Part shown: piece by piece, positions 35,445 to 43,183 of the stretch
Layout: every line of letters begins with the position of its first letter
Position numbering within the stretch: position 1 is the first letter of the stretch
DNA from: Fervidibacter canadensis
Lineage (GTDB): Bacteria; Armatimonadota; Fervidibacteria; Fervidibacterales; Fervidibacteraceae
Direction of reading: 5' to 3'
Assembly (NCBI GenBank): GCA_041446545.1
Contig: JBGOEJ010000016.1
Coordinates: forward strand, 11,460-75,459
DNA: 64,000 bases
Made by a program: the position numbers and the translations under genes
Notes under the pieces: generated by a model
What the model was told of the DNA's origin: nothing
The model's input: the letters and a program-made list of their open reading frames with translations, nothing else
The model's database searches: none

Positions 35445-35528
35445 CCCGTCAAGACGCACAAAAGCGATCCATGACTTTCCGAACGCACTCCAAAAGTGGT
35501 GACAAACTTTGGGCACGGTGATGAAGGG

Positions 35529-35942
35529 ATGGCACGAACTTTCACGCTGGAAGTCGTGACGCCTGAACGGGTGCTCTTTTCGTCCGACGAGGTGGTTTCA
35601 GTGACGGCACCAGGCTGGGAAGGCAGTTTCGGAGTGATGGCGTTGCACGCTCCGATGGTCGTCGCCTTGCGCACAGGCGTCGTCACGATCAAACTTGCTG
35701 GCGGCGAGGAAGTGCGTATTGCGACGACAGGGGGTTTTTTTGAAGTCGCCGACAACCGTGCTGTCATCCTTTGCGATGTCGCCGAGTTGGGACGCGAAGT
35801 TGATGTGGAAAGCGCCCGCCGCGCTTTACAGCAAGCGACGGAGCGACTGCAAAATCTGCAGGATCACACGGTTGACCGTGAGCAAGCCCACCATGAAAAG
35901 GAATGGGCGACAGCGCGATTGAAAGCGGCAGGCATCCTATAG
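35529..35942 (+). CDS. atpC: F1Fo ATP synthase epsilon subunit
   Basis: 137 residues. N-terminal beta-sandwich: TLEVVTPERVLFSSDEVVSVTAPGWEGSFGVMALHAPMV, then VEVADNRAVILCDVAEL, followed by the paired C-terminal helices (SARRALQQATERLQNLQDH). It is a stalk subunit of ATP synthase that also inhibits hydrolysis. It stands alone: no atpA, D, G or B gene is adjacent, although a separate operon elsewhere is expected. Start ATG at 35529 with GATGAAGGG ahead; an upstream ATG 33 bases earlier is less likely. Confidence 0.88.
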   Translation: MARTFTLEVVTPERVLFSSDEVVSVTAPGWEGSFGVMALHAPMVVALRTGVVTIKLAGGEEVRIATTGGFFEVADNRAVILCDVAELGREVDVESARRALQQATERLQNLQDHTVDREQAHHEKEWATARLKAAGIL

Positions 35943-35959
35943 GCAGGCGGCAGATTGGT

Positions 35960-36778
35960 ATGCGGCTAATCACCAGCCGCCACAACGAAGTCTTCAAGTT
36001 CCTGCGCTCCCTGACGGAACCGCAAACCCGCAAAAAACAGGGTGCTTTTTTGTTAGACGGGGCGACTTTTGTCGCTGAAGCCTTGAACGATGTCCCGACC
36101 CTCGTTCGCCTCGTTGTCCTCACTCCGTCCTTTGCGGAAACGGAGCGGGGGCGACAAATCATCGCAAAAGCCGACTCGCAAGGTGTGCCCATAGTGCTGA
36201 TGGCTCCCGAATTGCTGGACGAACTGGCGCCTTCCGAAACACCTCAAGGCGTTCTCGCCGCTATTGCCCAGCCGACTTGGGAGCGATGGGAGCGGATGAC
36301 CATCCCTTCCTTCGCCACTTTCGTCATTTTGGAAGGAGTGCAAGACCCGACGAATGTCGGCGCCATCCTTCGCACCGCCGCTGCCGTCGGCGTCGCTGCC
36401 GTCTTTTACACCAAGGGCACTGCTGACCCTTTTTCGCCCAAAGCCGTTCGGGCGAGCGCAGGGAGCATCTTGCAGTTGCCCGTGTTGCCTATTTTCAGTG
36501 TCGGCGAAATGCACCGTCGGCTCAAAGAACAAGGCGTTCAATTGGTGGCAACTGTCCCGCAAGGGGGCATAGATTGCTTTGACGCCGATTACGCACACCG
36601 CGTCGCCCTTGTCATCGGCAACGAGGCGAGGGGCGTTTCAACGGAGACTTTGCAATTGGCAGATTTGAAAGTCAGCGTCCCGATGCAAAGCAAAGTAGCC
36701 TCCCTCAATGCTGCCGTCGCTGCTGCCATCATCCTCTACGAACTCTTTCGGCGACGACGAGGGGCAAGGCGCGATTAA
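35960..36778 (+). CDS. TrmH/SpoU-family RNA 2'-O-methyltransferase
   Basis: 272 residues. N-terminal substrate-binding part (RLITSRHNEVFKFLRSLTEPQTRKKQGAFLLDG) and the SPOUT knot: VILEGVQDPTNVGAILRTAAAVGV, then ASAGSILQLPVLP, and VALVIGNEARGVS ... VPMQSKVASLNAAVAAAIILYELFR. That is the 23S rRNA or tRNA guanosine methyltransferase pattern. Methyl donor is SAM. Start ATG at 35960 with a weak upstream site; it begins 18 bases after atpC. Converges with bioY, overlapping by four bases. Confidence 0.85.
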   Translation: MRLITSRHNEVFKFLRSLTEPQTRKKQGAFLLDGATFVAEALNDVPTLVRLVVLTPSFAETERGRQIIAKADSQGVPIVLMAPELLDELAPSETPQGVLAAIAQPTWERWERMTIPSFATFVILEGVQDPTNVGAILRTAAAVGVAAVFYTKGTADPFSPKAVRASAGSILQLPVLPIFSVGEMHRRLKEQGVQLVATVPQGGIDCFDADYAHRVALVIGNEARGVSTETLQLADLKVSVPMQSKVASLNAAVAAAIILYELFRRRRGARRD

Positions 36779-37326
36779 GAGCGATGGCGGCTTGCGGCAA
36801 CCGTAATGCTGGCAGCGGCAATGGCTTTGAGGAAATCGCCGAGCACGAAAGGCCAAAAACCCATCGCCAGCACTTTGTCGGCACCGACGAAAAAGGCAAG
36901 CCAAGGCAACCCGAAAGCGTAGATGACGGCATTGGCGATGAGCAGTCCTGTCAAGGCTTGGGCGAATGAACGAGCCCAACCACCCTCCATCAGCCAACCA
37001 GCGACGAAAGCGGCGGGAACAAACCCAACGATGTAACCGCCCGTCGGTCCGAACAAACTTGCCATCCCACCACGCCAACCCGCAAAGATAGGCAACCCAA
37101 CGATGCCCTCCAACACATACGCCATCACGACCGCTGTGCCGTAGCGGCGACCAAGCAACGCGCCCAAAAGTAAAACGCCAAAGGTTTGTCCCGTGATGGG
37201 CACAGGCGTGAAAGGCAACGGGATGCGAACTTGAGCGCAAGCAACGAGCAACAAGTTAGCGACAAGCAAAGCAGCAACCCGCTCGGCAAGCGAGCGTTGC
37301 CGTAGCCATGAAGCGACGACCGTCAT
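36775..37326 (-). CDS. bioY: Biotin transporter BioY
   Basis: 183 residues with six hydrophobic helices. Family features: RIPLPFTPVPITGQTFGVLLLGALLG, MASLFGPTGGYIVGFVPAAF and a FGLPWLAFFVGAD loop. BioY is the substrate-binding (S) subunit of a biotin ECF transporter, working alone at low activity or with an EcfA/T module encoded elsewhere. Start ATG at 37326 with GGAGGTGG; an in-frame ATG upstream would add 37 residues. Its 3' end overlaps the TrmH gene by four bases. Confidence 0.92.
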   Translation of the reverse strand: MTVVASWLRQRSLAERVAALLVANLLLVACAQVRIPLPFTPVPITGQTFGVLLLGALLGRRYGTAVVMAYVLEGIVGLPIFAGWRGGMASLFGPTGGYIVGFVPAAFVAGWLMEGGWARSFAQALTGLLIANAVIYAFGLPWLAFFVGADKVLAMGFWPFVLGDFLKAIAAASITVAASRHRS

Positions 37327-37500
37327 CCGACTGCCACCTCCGTTGAAGCGAATGGTGACCGAGCAAATTATGACGGGCAAGATGATGGGGTTATTAGCCA
37401 CGACCGTGAGCCGCACAACGGAGACCAAAACCGTCAACCCGCCTTGGCGCTACACTTTTGTCGGTGCACCAAAGTCGCCATTTAGTGGGGCGAGGGAAAA

Positions 37501-38934
37501 ATGCGACGGGATGCTTTAGTGCAGGAATTGCAAAGCATCGTCGGCGTTGATGGTGTCATCGCCCAACCCAGTGAACTGGTCGTCTACGAGACGGATGGGT
37601 TATCGGTCTTCAAGCATCCGCCCGATTTGGTCGTCTTCCCGCGCTCAACGGAAGAGGTCGTTGCTGTCGTCCGACTGCTGCGTCGTTACAGGCTTCCGAT
37701 TATCCCGCGTGGGGCGGGGACAGGGCTTTCGGGCGGGGCATTGGCAGAGCGAGGTGGCGTCCTCATCACGACGACCCGCATGAAGCGCATCTTGCAAGTG
37801 GACATCCGCAACCGTTGCGCATTGGTAGAAGCAGGCGTCGTTAACCTCCACATCACCAACGCCGTCAAGGCATGGAACTACCACTATGCGCCCGACCCGT
37901 CCAGCCAAGTCGCTTGCACCATCGGGGGCAACATCGCCGAAAATTCGGGCGGTCCGCACACCCTCAAATATGGCGTGACGACCAACCATATCCTCGGCGT
38001 GGAAGTTGTGTTGCCCGATGGCGAAGTTACTTGGTTGGGGGGCAAGACGGAAGAAAGCGTCGGTTACGACTTGCGGGGCGTCTTCATCGGCTCGGAAGGG
38101 ACTTTTGGCATCGTGACGAAGGCGTGGGTGAAGTTGACCAGAAACCCTCAAAGTTACCGAACGATGCGGGTTTCCTTTGCCAGCGTGGACGATGCCGCTC
38201 AAGCCGTCTCCGACATCATCGCCGCTGGCATTATTCCTGCCGCCGCCGAATTCGTTGACCATGTGGCGTTGGATGCCCTCAAGGAAGCCTTTGGCTTGCG
38301 ACTGCCCGAAGGGACAAAAGCGTTGCTGGTGATTGAACTGGATGGATTGGAAGTGGCGTTGGACCGTCAGGCGGAGCGGGTGAAGGAGATTTGCCGCAAA
38401 AACCATGCCATTGAGATTTTGCTGGCGCGCAACGAACAAGAGCGGGCGCAACTTTGGTTCGCCCGCAAACGCGCCTTCGGGGCTTTAGGGCGCTTAACGC
38501 CCAGTTACATCACGCAAGACGGAATGGTGCCCCGAAGCAAACTCCCTGAGATGATGCGGTTCGTCTATGCCGTCGGCGAAAAATACGGTCTGCGCATCGC
38601 CAACATCTTTCATGCGGGTGACGGCAACTTGCATCCGTGCATCCTCTTTGACGAGCGCAAGCCCGATGAAGTGGAACGGGCGCTGAAAGTCAGCACGGAA
38701 ATCATCCGACGGTGCGTGGAAGTCGGCGGGTCGGTGACGGGAGAGCATGGTGTCGGCTTGGAAAAGCGCGCCTTTATGCCCTTCATGTTCACGCCCGACG
38801 AACTTGCCGTCATGCGGAAAATCAAGACGGTCTTTGACCCAGAGGGCGTTTGCAACCCAGGCAAAATTTTCCCCGAAGAAGCGGAAGTTGCCGAACCCGT
38901 CATCGTCGGTAAGCGCCGCCCGGCGGCGATGTGA
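37501..38934 (+). CDS. glcD: FAD-linked oxidase, glycolate oxidase GlcD-like
   Basis: 477 residues. FAD-binding: PRGAGTGLSGGALAERGG, GGNIAENSGGPHTLKYGVTTNHILGVEVVLPDGE and GSEGTFGIVTKA; the C-terminal domain has IFHAGDGNLHPCILF and GEHGVGLEKR with the FAD/substrate His. Oxidises glycolate or D-lactate. Partner subunits GlcE and GlcF are not adjacent. Start ATG follows GGGCGAGGG. Divergent from bioY. Confidence 0.9.
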   Translation: MRRDALVQELQSIVGVDGVIAQPSELVVYETDGLSVFKHPPDLVVFPRSTEEVVAVVRLLRRYRLPIIPRGAGTGLSGGALAERGGVLITTTRMKRILQVDIRNRCALVEAGVVNLHITNAVKAWNYHYAPDPSSQVACTIGGNIAENSGGPHTLKYGVTTNHILGVEVVLPDGEVTWLGGKTEESVGYDLRGVFIGSEGTFGIVTKAWVKLTRNPQSYRTMRVSFASVDDAAQAVSDIIAAGIIPAAAEFVDHVALDALKEAFGLRLPEGTKALLVIELDGLEVALDRQAERVKEICRKNHAIEILLARNEQERAQLWFARKRAFGALGRLTPSYITQDGMVPRSKLPEMMRFVYAVGEKYGLRIANIFHAGDGNLHPCILFDERKPDEVERALKVSTEIIRRCVEVGGSVTGEHGVGLEKRAFMPFMFTPDELAVMRKIKTVFDPEGVCNPGKIFPEEAEVAEPVIVGKRRPAAM

Positions 38935-38939
38935 CGGAT

Positions 38940-39614
38940 TTAAATTCGCCCCGCCACCCATAAGAGGGCGTTGCGGACGAGACGACGATAATGCGGGTTT
39001 TCGTAAACGCTCGGTCCGTGTCCCAGTTGCAAGTAGACGACGCGTGCCTTGCCATACTGGTGCGCCCAAGCCAATGTCGGAGCACTCAATTCATGGTCGG
39101 TGCCCAAGAGCGGATGAACCGTCGGAGAAACCCAAAAGCCCTTGTAAGTTTCGTCTACGACCTCAAAGCGGTCAGGCAACCCTTTCGTGACGGGGTGATG
39201 GGCATCTAACACCCGCACTGAAAAGGTGACATCAAAGTGCACTTGGCATCGTTCGTAAGGCGTCCCGTCGGGAGCAAGATCGGGTTGGAGAAAGTAGCGG
39301 GCGCCGATGATTTGGGGGTATTCGCTCCAGTGTTGGTAGTTAGCGATGCTGTGATGGAGCGCCAACACGCCTTTGCCTTCCTCCCGCAGCCACCGAACCA
39401 TCCCTTGCTTTTGCTCTTCGCTGATTTCCTGCCAAAAGTCGTAGAGCACAATGGCATCGTAATCCCGCAACCCCTCACTCTGCCACATCTCATTGGCTTT
39501 CGGTTGTTGAAACTCGTCCCAGCGGATTTCAGGAGCCTCAAAGACGGCGAAAAAGGCATCCCGCTCAAAGGGATGCCCGCCCGTGAAAATAGCGACCCGC
39601 AGCGGCTGCGCCAT
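38940..39614 (-). CDS. ThuA-domain protein
   Basis: 224 residues. ThuA/GATase1-like fold: RVAIFTGGHPFERDAFFAVFE, YDAIVLYDFWQEISEEQKQ, GVLALHHSIANY and the end HGPSVYENPHYRRLVRNALLWVAG. ThuA domains are used in sugar metabolism proteins (first named in trehalose utilisation), but their activity is uncertain. The catalytic Cys of true amidotransferases is absent, as is usual for ThuA. Start ATG at 39614 with AGGAGGG ahead. Confidence 0.85.
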   Translation of the reverse strand: MAQPLRVAIFTGGHPFERDAFFAVFEAPEIRWDEFQQPKANEMWQSEGLRDYDAIVLYDFWQEISEEQKQGMVRWLREEGKGVLALHHSIANYQHWSEYPQIIGARYFLQPDLAPDGTPYERCQVHFDVTFSVRVLDAHHPVTKGLPDRFEVVDETYKGFWVSPTVHPLLGTDHELSAPTLAWAHQYGKARVVYLQLGHGPSVYENPHYRRLVRNALLWVAGRI

Positions 39615-39655
39615 TTTTTGCCCTCCTTTCTGAGCGACGAGAGCGGACGACTTCT

Positions 39656-39949
39656 TCAACGCATCGGGCAACGACAAGGCGAGGCGTGGCATTTAGGACA
39701 ACCGTTAGCGTAACGCTGCGCCGCTTCCTCTATGTCCACACCCGCCAAATTTGCCACGCTCAACAACCACGCCAGCACATCGGAAAACTCCCCCTGCAAT
39801 GCCTGTGCGTCTCTTCGGTCGCTTTTCAGCAACCGAGCCAACTCGCCCACTTCTTCCACAAACCAAAGGAAGGTGCGCTCCAGCCCTCGTTCAGCGTCGC
39901 GCTCAAAGTAAGTGCGCCGAATTTGCTCTTGCAACTGACGCAAAGTCAC
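39656..39949 (-). CDS. MazG-like nucleotide pyrophosphohydrolase
   Basis: 97 residues. LWFVEEVGELARLL (EExxE-type metal motif) and EFSDVLAWLLSVANLAGVD (ExxD) are the MazG-like active site. A short C-terminal CPKCHASPCRCP tail could bind zinc; such tails occur in archaeal and thermophile MazG-like proteins. It hydrolyses NTPs or dNTPs to NMPs for pool cleaning. GTG at 39949 (AAGGAG nine bases ahead) is favoured over the GTG at 39958. Confidence 0.82.
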   Translation of the reverse strand: MTLRQLQEQIRRTYFERDAERGLERTFLWFVEEVGELARLLKSDRRDAQALQGEFSDVLAWLLSVANLAGVDIEEAAQRYANGCPKCHASPCRCPMR

Positions 39950-39984
39950 CGCACCCACTCCTTCGCCCTTGACAAATTTCGCCT

Positions 39985-41775
39985 TCAGCGGGCGGCTGTT
40001 CGGGTGTCATCGTGGACGAACCAAACGAAAGCGATGCACATTTCGTCCGTCGTTTGCTCGCCCCATCGCACCCACTTGGGCGGTCTGTTGGGGTTGCGGG
40101 GGTTTTTCTCCGAGTTGTCGTAGTAGGCGACGACTTGCACCTTTGTCCCTGCGGGCAAGCGGAGCGGCTCTTTGAAGAAGTAGGTTTCCTGCCAGTTGAA
40201 GTCCCAATCGCGCACCCAAACGAGGGGCTTTTCGGTGCCGTCGGGCAAAATCGCGGTCACTTTCATCTCCCGCCCCAGCAAATGCATGTGGGGCATCACC
40301 GCCAACACCTTCACATCGCGGGTGAAAGTCGCTTCGGCGCGCACTTCGTGGCGCTCCGCACCTGGGGGGATGGCGAGCAGGAAATTGAGCACGGGCAAGA
40401 CATGGACGATTTGGCGGGGCGGTTGTTTGGCGAAATAAATGCCGACTTTCGTTCGGTCGGTTTCGGGTTTGCCCGACTTGTGGTAGTGCACCTGAATGAC
40501 GATGGTGGCGCCTTTCGGTAACCGATAAGCGATGCCATCGGGAAGGGGGATGGGGATGTTGCCTGGCGCCCAGCCGCCCAGACCGCCAGCGGGGATAAAG
40601 CCAGGTCCGCCAAAGGCTTCGTAGCCTGGTTGCCCATCCCGTCCATCTAACTGCTTGGCGCGCCCTGAAGTGTCAATGAAGGCGATGACATGGTGGACGA
40701 CGCGGGGATTGCCCGGAATGACCTCTATCGCCGTCACGAACTTGTCTTCGGGGAAATTGGTCGGGAAGACGAAATGGCGATAGACATCCCGCCCTGTTGC
40801 CTCCAAGCGAAATTCTCGGTCGGGCTCCAGAACCAAATCAGGTTCGCCCAACATCCAACTGCTGGCAAAGGGCTTTGCTGGTGGAGCCTCTTTGGGCTCA
40901 CCTTCGGGGCAACCTTCTTCCACCCAACGGACAAGGGTGGCAATTTCCGCTTCGCTCAGGCGCCGCTCGTTGAGATACTCGGCGACAGGTTCGGCTTTCC
41001 AAGGAGGCATTCGGCGGGTTTGCACATACGGCTTGATGAGCGGTGCCCACGCTGCGGCTTCCTCGTAAGTCATCAACGGGAAAGGCGCTGCTCCATTGGG
41101 GCGATGGCACGATTGACAGCGGTTTTGCAAGATGGGCAAGACATCGCGGTAGAAGGTGACCGAACCTGTTTTCGCACGGGGCTTAGGGAAAGGGATAAGG
41201 CAACCTTGCGCAGGCGTTTCGGGGTTGGGCACAGGTTTGCCTTCCAACACGGCAACGAGGGCGTCGCACAAATCGTGGCGGGTCACTTGCCCTTCATCAG
41301 GATTATCGTCAAGGCGCCCGCGATAACGGAGGACGCCGTTGCTGTCCAGCACGACGGCTTGAGGCGTCACTGTCGCTCCCAATGCCCGCGCCAACTCCCA
41401 ACCCTTGACGACGGGCATCTTTAAGCCGACCTCGCGGGCATATCGGCGCACTTCGTCCAACGGCTCTTGTGGCATGGGGTTGACGAGGAAAAAGGCGACA
41501 CCTTTTGGCTCAAAAGTTTCATGCCAGCGGGCGATGCGGGCAGGATACTTGCGACACATCGGGCATTGCGTGGAAAAGAAGACGAACACGACGGCACGAT
41601 AACGGTGAAGGTCGGCGAGGGTGTAACTGACGCCATCAATGTCGCGGAAGGAAAAATCGGTGATGCGCGTGCCAATGGGCACGGAAGGCGTTCCCACATT
41701 TTGCGTCAGCGCCATCCCCGCCACCAATGCGGTCAAAAGCATCGCTGCCAAAACTTGCGCTCGCCCTCGCTGCAT
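39985..41775 (-). CDS. Redoxin - cytochrome c - copper monooxygenase-like fusion protein
   Basis: 596 residues with a signal-like N-terminus (residues ~8-24). Three modules are visible: a thioredoxin/AhpC-TSA domain with CPMC at 71-74; a c-type heme site CQSCH at 220-224 (with possible distal Met in MPPW); and a dopamine-beta/peptidylglycine-monooxygenase-like copper domain with HH at 361-362, HYH at 430-432 and HMHLLGREM at 496-504. Such fusions occur in Planctomycetota and Acidobacteriota. Probable periplasmic oxidative enzyme. Start ATG at 41775 with GGAGGTG; the frame runs open further but only against other genes. Confidence 0.82.
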   Translation of the reverse strand: MQRGRAQVLAAMLLTALVAGMALTQNVGTPSVPIGTRITDFSFRDIDGVSYTLADLHRYRAVVFVFFSTQCPMCRKYPARIARWHETFEPKGVAFFLVNPMPQEPLDEVRRYAREVGLKMPVVKGWELARALGATVTPQAVVLDSNGVLRYRGRLDDNPDEGQVTRHDLCDALVAVLEGKPVPNPETPAQGCLIPFPKPRAKTGSVTFYRDVLPILQNRCQSCHRPNGAAPFPLMTYEEAAAWAPLIKPYVQTRRMPPWKAEPVAEYLNERRLSEAEIATLVRWVEEGCPEGEPKEAPPAKPFASSWMLGEPDLVLEPDREFRLEATGRDVYRHFVFPTNFPEDKFVTAIEVIPGNPRVVHHVIAFIDTSGRAKQLDGRDGQPGYEAFGGPGFIPAGGLGGWAPGNIPIPLPDGIAYRLPKGATIVIQVHYHKSGKPETDRTKVGIYFAKQPPRQIVHVLPVLNFLLAIPPGAERHEVRAEATFTRDVKVLAVMPHMHLLGREMKVTAILPDGTEKPLVWVRDWDFNWQETYFFKEPLRLPAGTKVQVVAYYDNSEKNPRNPNRPPKWVRWGEQTTDEMCIAFVWFVHDDTRTAAR

Positions 41776-41874
41776 CGTGAGCACCTCCGAAGGCTTCAGG
41801 CTTTCGCCACTCCACCGCGTTCGCCATGTCCGTTTACAGCCAACCGTTTTTGCGGTTGCAATTTTGCCGCAGGG

Positions 41875-41912
41875 TAGTGAGTGGCGAGTGGCGATCCGTT
41901 GCCCCTTGTCCC
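41875..41912. repeat. Intergenic heptamer run
   Basis: GAGTGGC/GAGTGGC/GATCCGT then TTGCCCC/TTGTCCC: a G-rich run followed by C-rich units between the divergent fusion-protein and dehydrogenase genes. Same type as the element at 31393. Confidence 0.45.
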
Positions 41913-41983
41913 ACAAATCGTCGCTTGTTGCCAAAATTGCCTTTACGATGGAACGCCAAATTGCTGCGCAGGGGTGATGGCGA

Positions 41984-43011
41984 TGAAGGCGGTCGCAATC
42001 GTAGAACACGGTGGCATTGACGGGTTGCGCTACATGGAGTTGCCTGACCCGCAACCGGGTGTGGGTGAAGTGGTCATCAAAGTTCGCGCTTGTGCCCTCA
42101 ATCACTTGGACATCTGGTTGCGCCTCGGCATTCCCGCTTATCGGCTTTCGCTGCCTCATGTGCCCGGCAGTGATGTGGCAGGCGAGGTCGTCGCTGTCGG
42201 TGATGGGGTGACCAATGTGCAAGTCGGCGACAAGGTAATTGTCAACCCGAACCTCACTTGCGGCGAATGCGAATGGTGTCGGATGGGCGAAGATAGCATG
42301 TGCCAATCCTTCGGCATCTTTGGGGCAAAGTGTTGGGGCGGTTACGCCGAATATGCGAAAGTCCCTGCTCGCAACCTCCTTCCGATGCCGTCCAACTTGA
42401 CTTTTGAGCAAGCGGCTGCCTTCCCGCTAACTTTCCTGACGGCGTGGCATATGCTCATCACACGGGCAGGGTTGAAAGCGGGCGAGCGGGTGTTGGTCAT
42501 CGGCGCTGGCAGTGGCGTCGGCGTCGCTGCCGTGCAAATCGCCAAACTGGCGGGAGCGTTTGTCATTGCGACGGCGGGCACGGACGAAAAATGCGAGCGG
42601 GCGAAAGCGTTGGGCGCTGACGCCACCATCAATCACAGCCGTGAAAACATCGCCGACAAAGTGCGCGAACTGACGGACGGGCGAGGTGTGGATGTCGTCT
42701 TTGAGCATGTCGGTCCTGCCGTCTTTGAGCAATGCGTTCGGGCGTTGGCGAAAGGCGGGCGCCTCGTTACTTGCGGGGCAACGAGCGGACCGACCGTCAC
42801 CGTTGACCTGCGTTACTTCTACAGCCGCCAGTTAGCACTCATCGGCTCCATGATGGGGCGAACCAGCGAACTGCTGACGATCGTCCGCCTCGTCGGCGAA
42901 GGCAAGTTGAAGCCCGTCACTGACCGCACCTTCCCGCTCGCCGATGCCGCCAAGGCGCAGGAAGTCTTGGAGAGCCGCAACTTCTTCGGCAAGTTGGTGC
43001 TAATCCCGTGA
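41984..43011 (+). CDS. Zn-dependent alcohol dehydrogenase / quinone-oxidoreductase-like (MDR family)
   Basis: 341 residues. MDR landmarks: GSDVAGEVVAVGDGVTNVQVGDKVIVNP, four structural Cys (CGECEWCRMGEDSMC), GGYAEYAKVPA, the Rossmann GAGSGVGVAAVQIAKLAGA and GGRLVTCGATSGPT. Oxidises an alcohol or reduces an enal with NAD(P)H. Start ATG at 41984 with AGGGGTG ahead; an ATG six bases earlier is also possible. Followed after ~170 bases by a gene flanked by palindromic repeats. Confidence 0.88.
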
Positions 43012-43039
43012 AAGCAACTCAACCGTTGTTGGCAGCGGG

Positions 43040-43063
43040 GTCGTGCTGATAGCCACTTCAACA
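43040..43063. repeat. 25-bp palindromic repeat, copy 1
   Basis: GTCGTG-CTGATAGCCACTTCAACA, between the dehydrogenase and the ABC-2-like gene. Differs from copy 2 by one missing G. Copy 2 is in the same orientation; copy 3 is inverted. Confidence 0.6.
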
Positions 43064-43183
43064 TGGGTTTAGGGCGACTACGAAGGCGCGATGCATTGAG
43101 CAAGCCGTTGGCTTTGGTTAGTCGCTGCTGTTTTTCAATCGCTGTCACTTTGCCGACCTGACTGCCGTTGGGGGGCAAAGGGG

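Noticed and set aside
35930..35975. Heptamer run between atpC and the TrmH gene
   Set aside because: GGCAG occurs twice with seven-base spacing, but the rest does not keep the period.
41776..42411. 200-codon upstream extension of the redoxin-heme-copper gene
   Set aside because: It lies antisense to the dehydrogenase gene and has no ribosome site; ATG at 41775 has GGAGGTG and a signal peptide.
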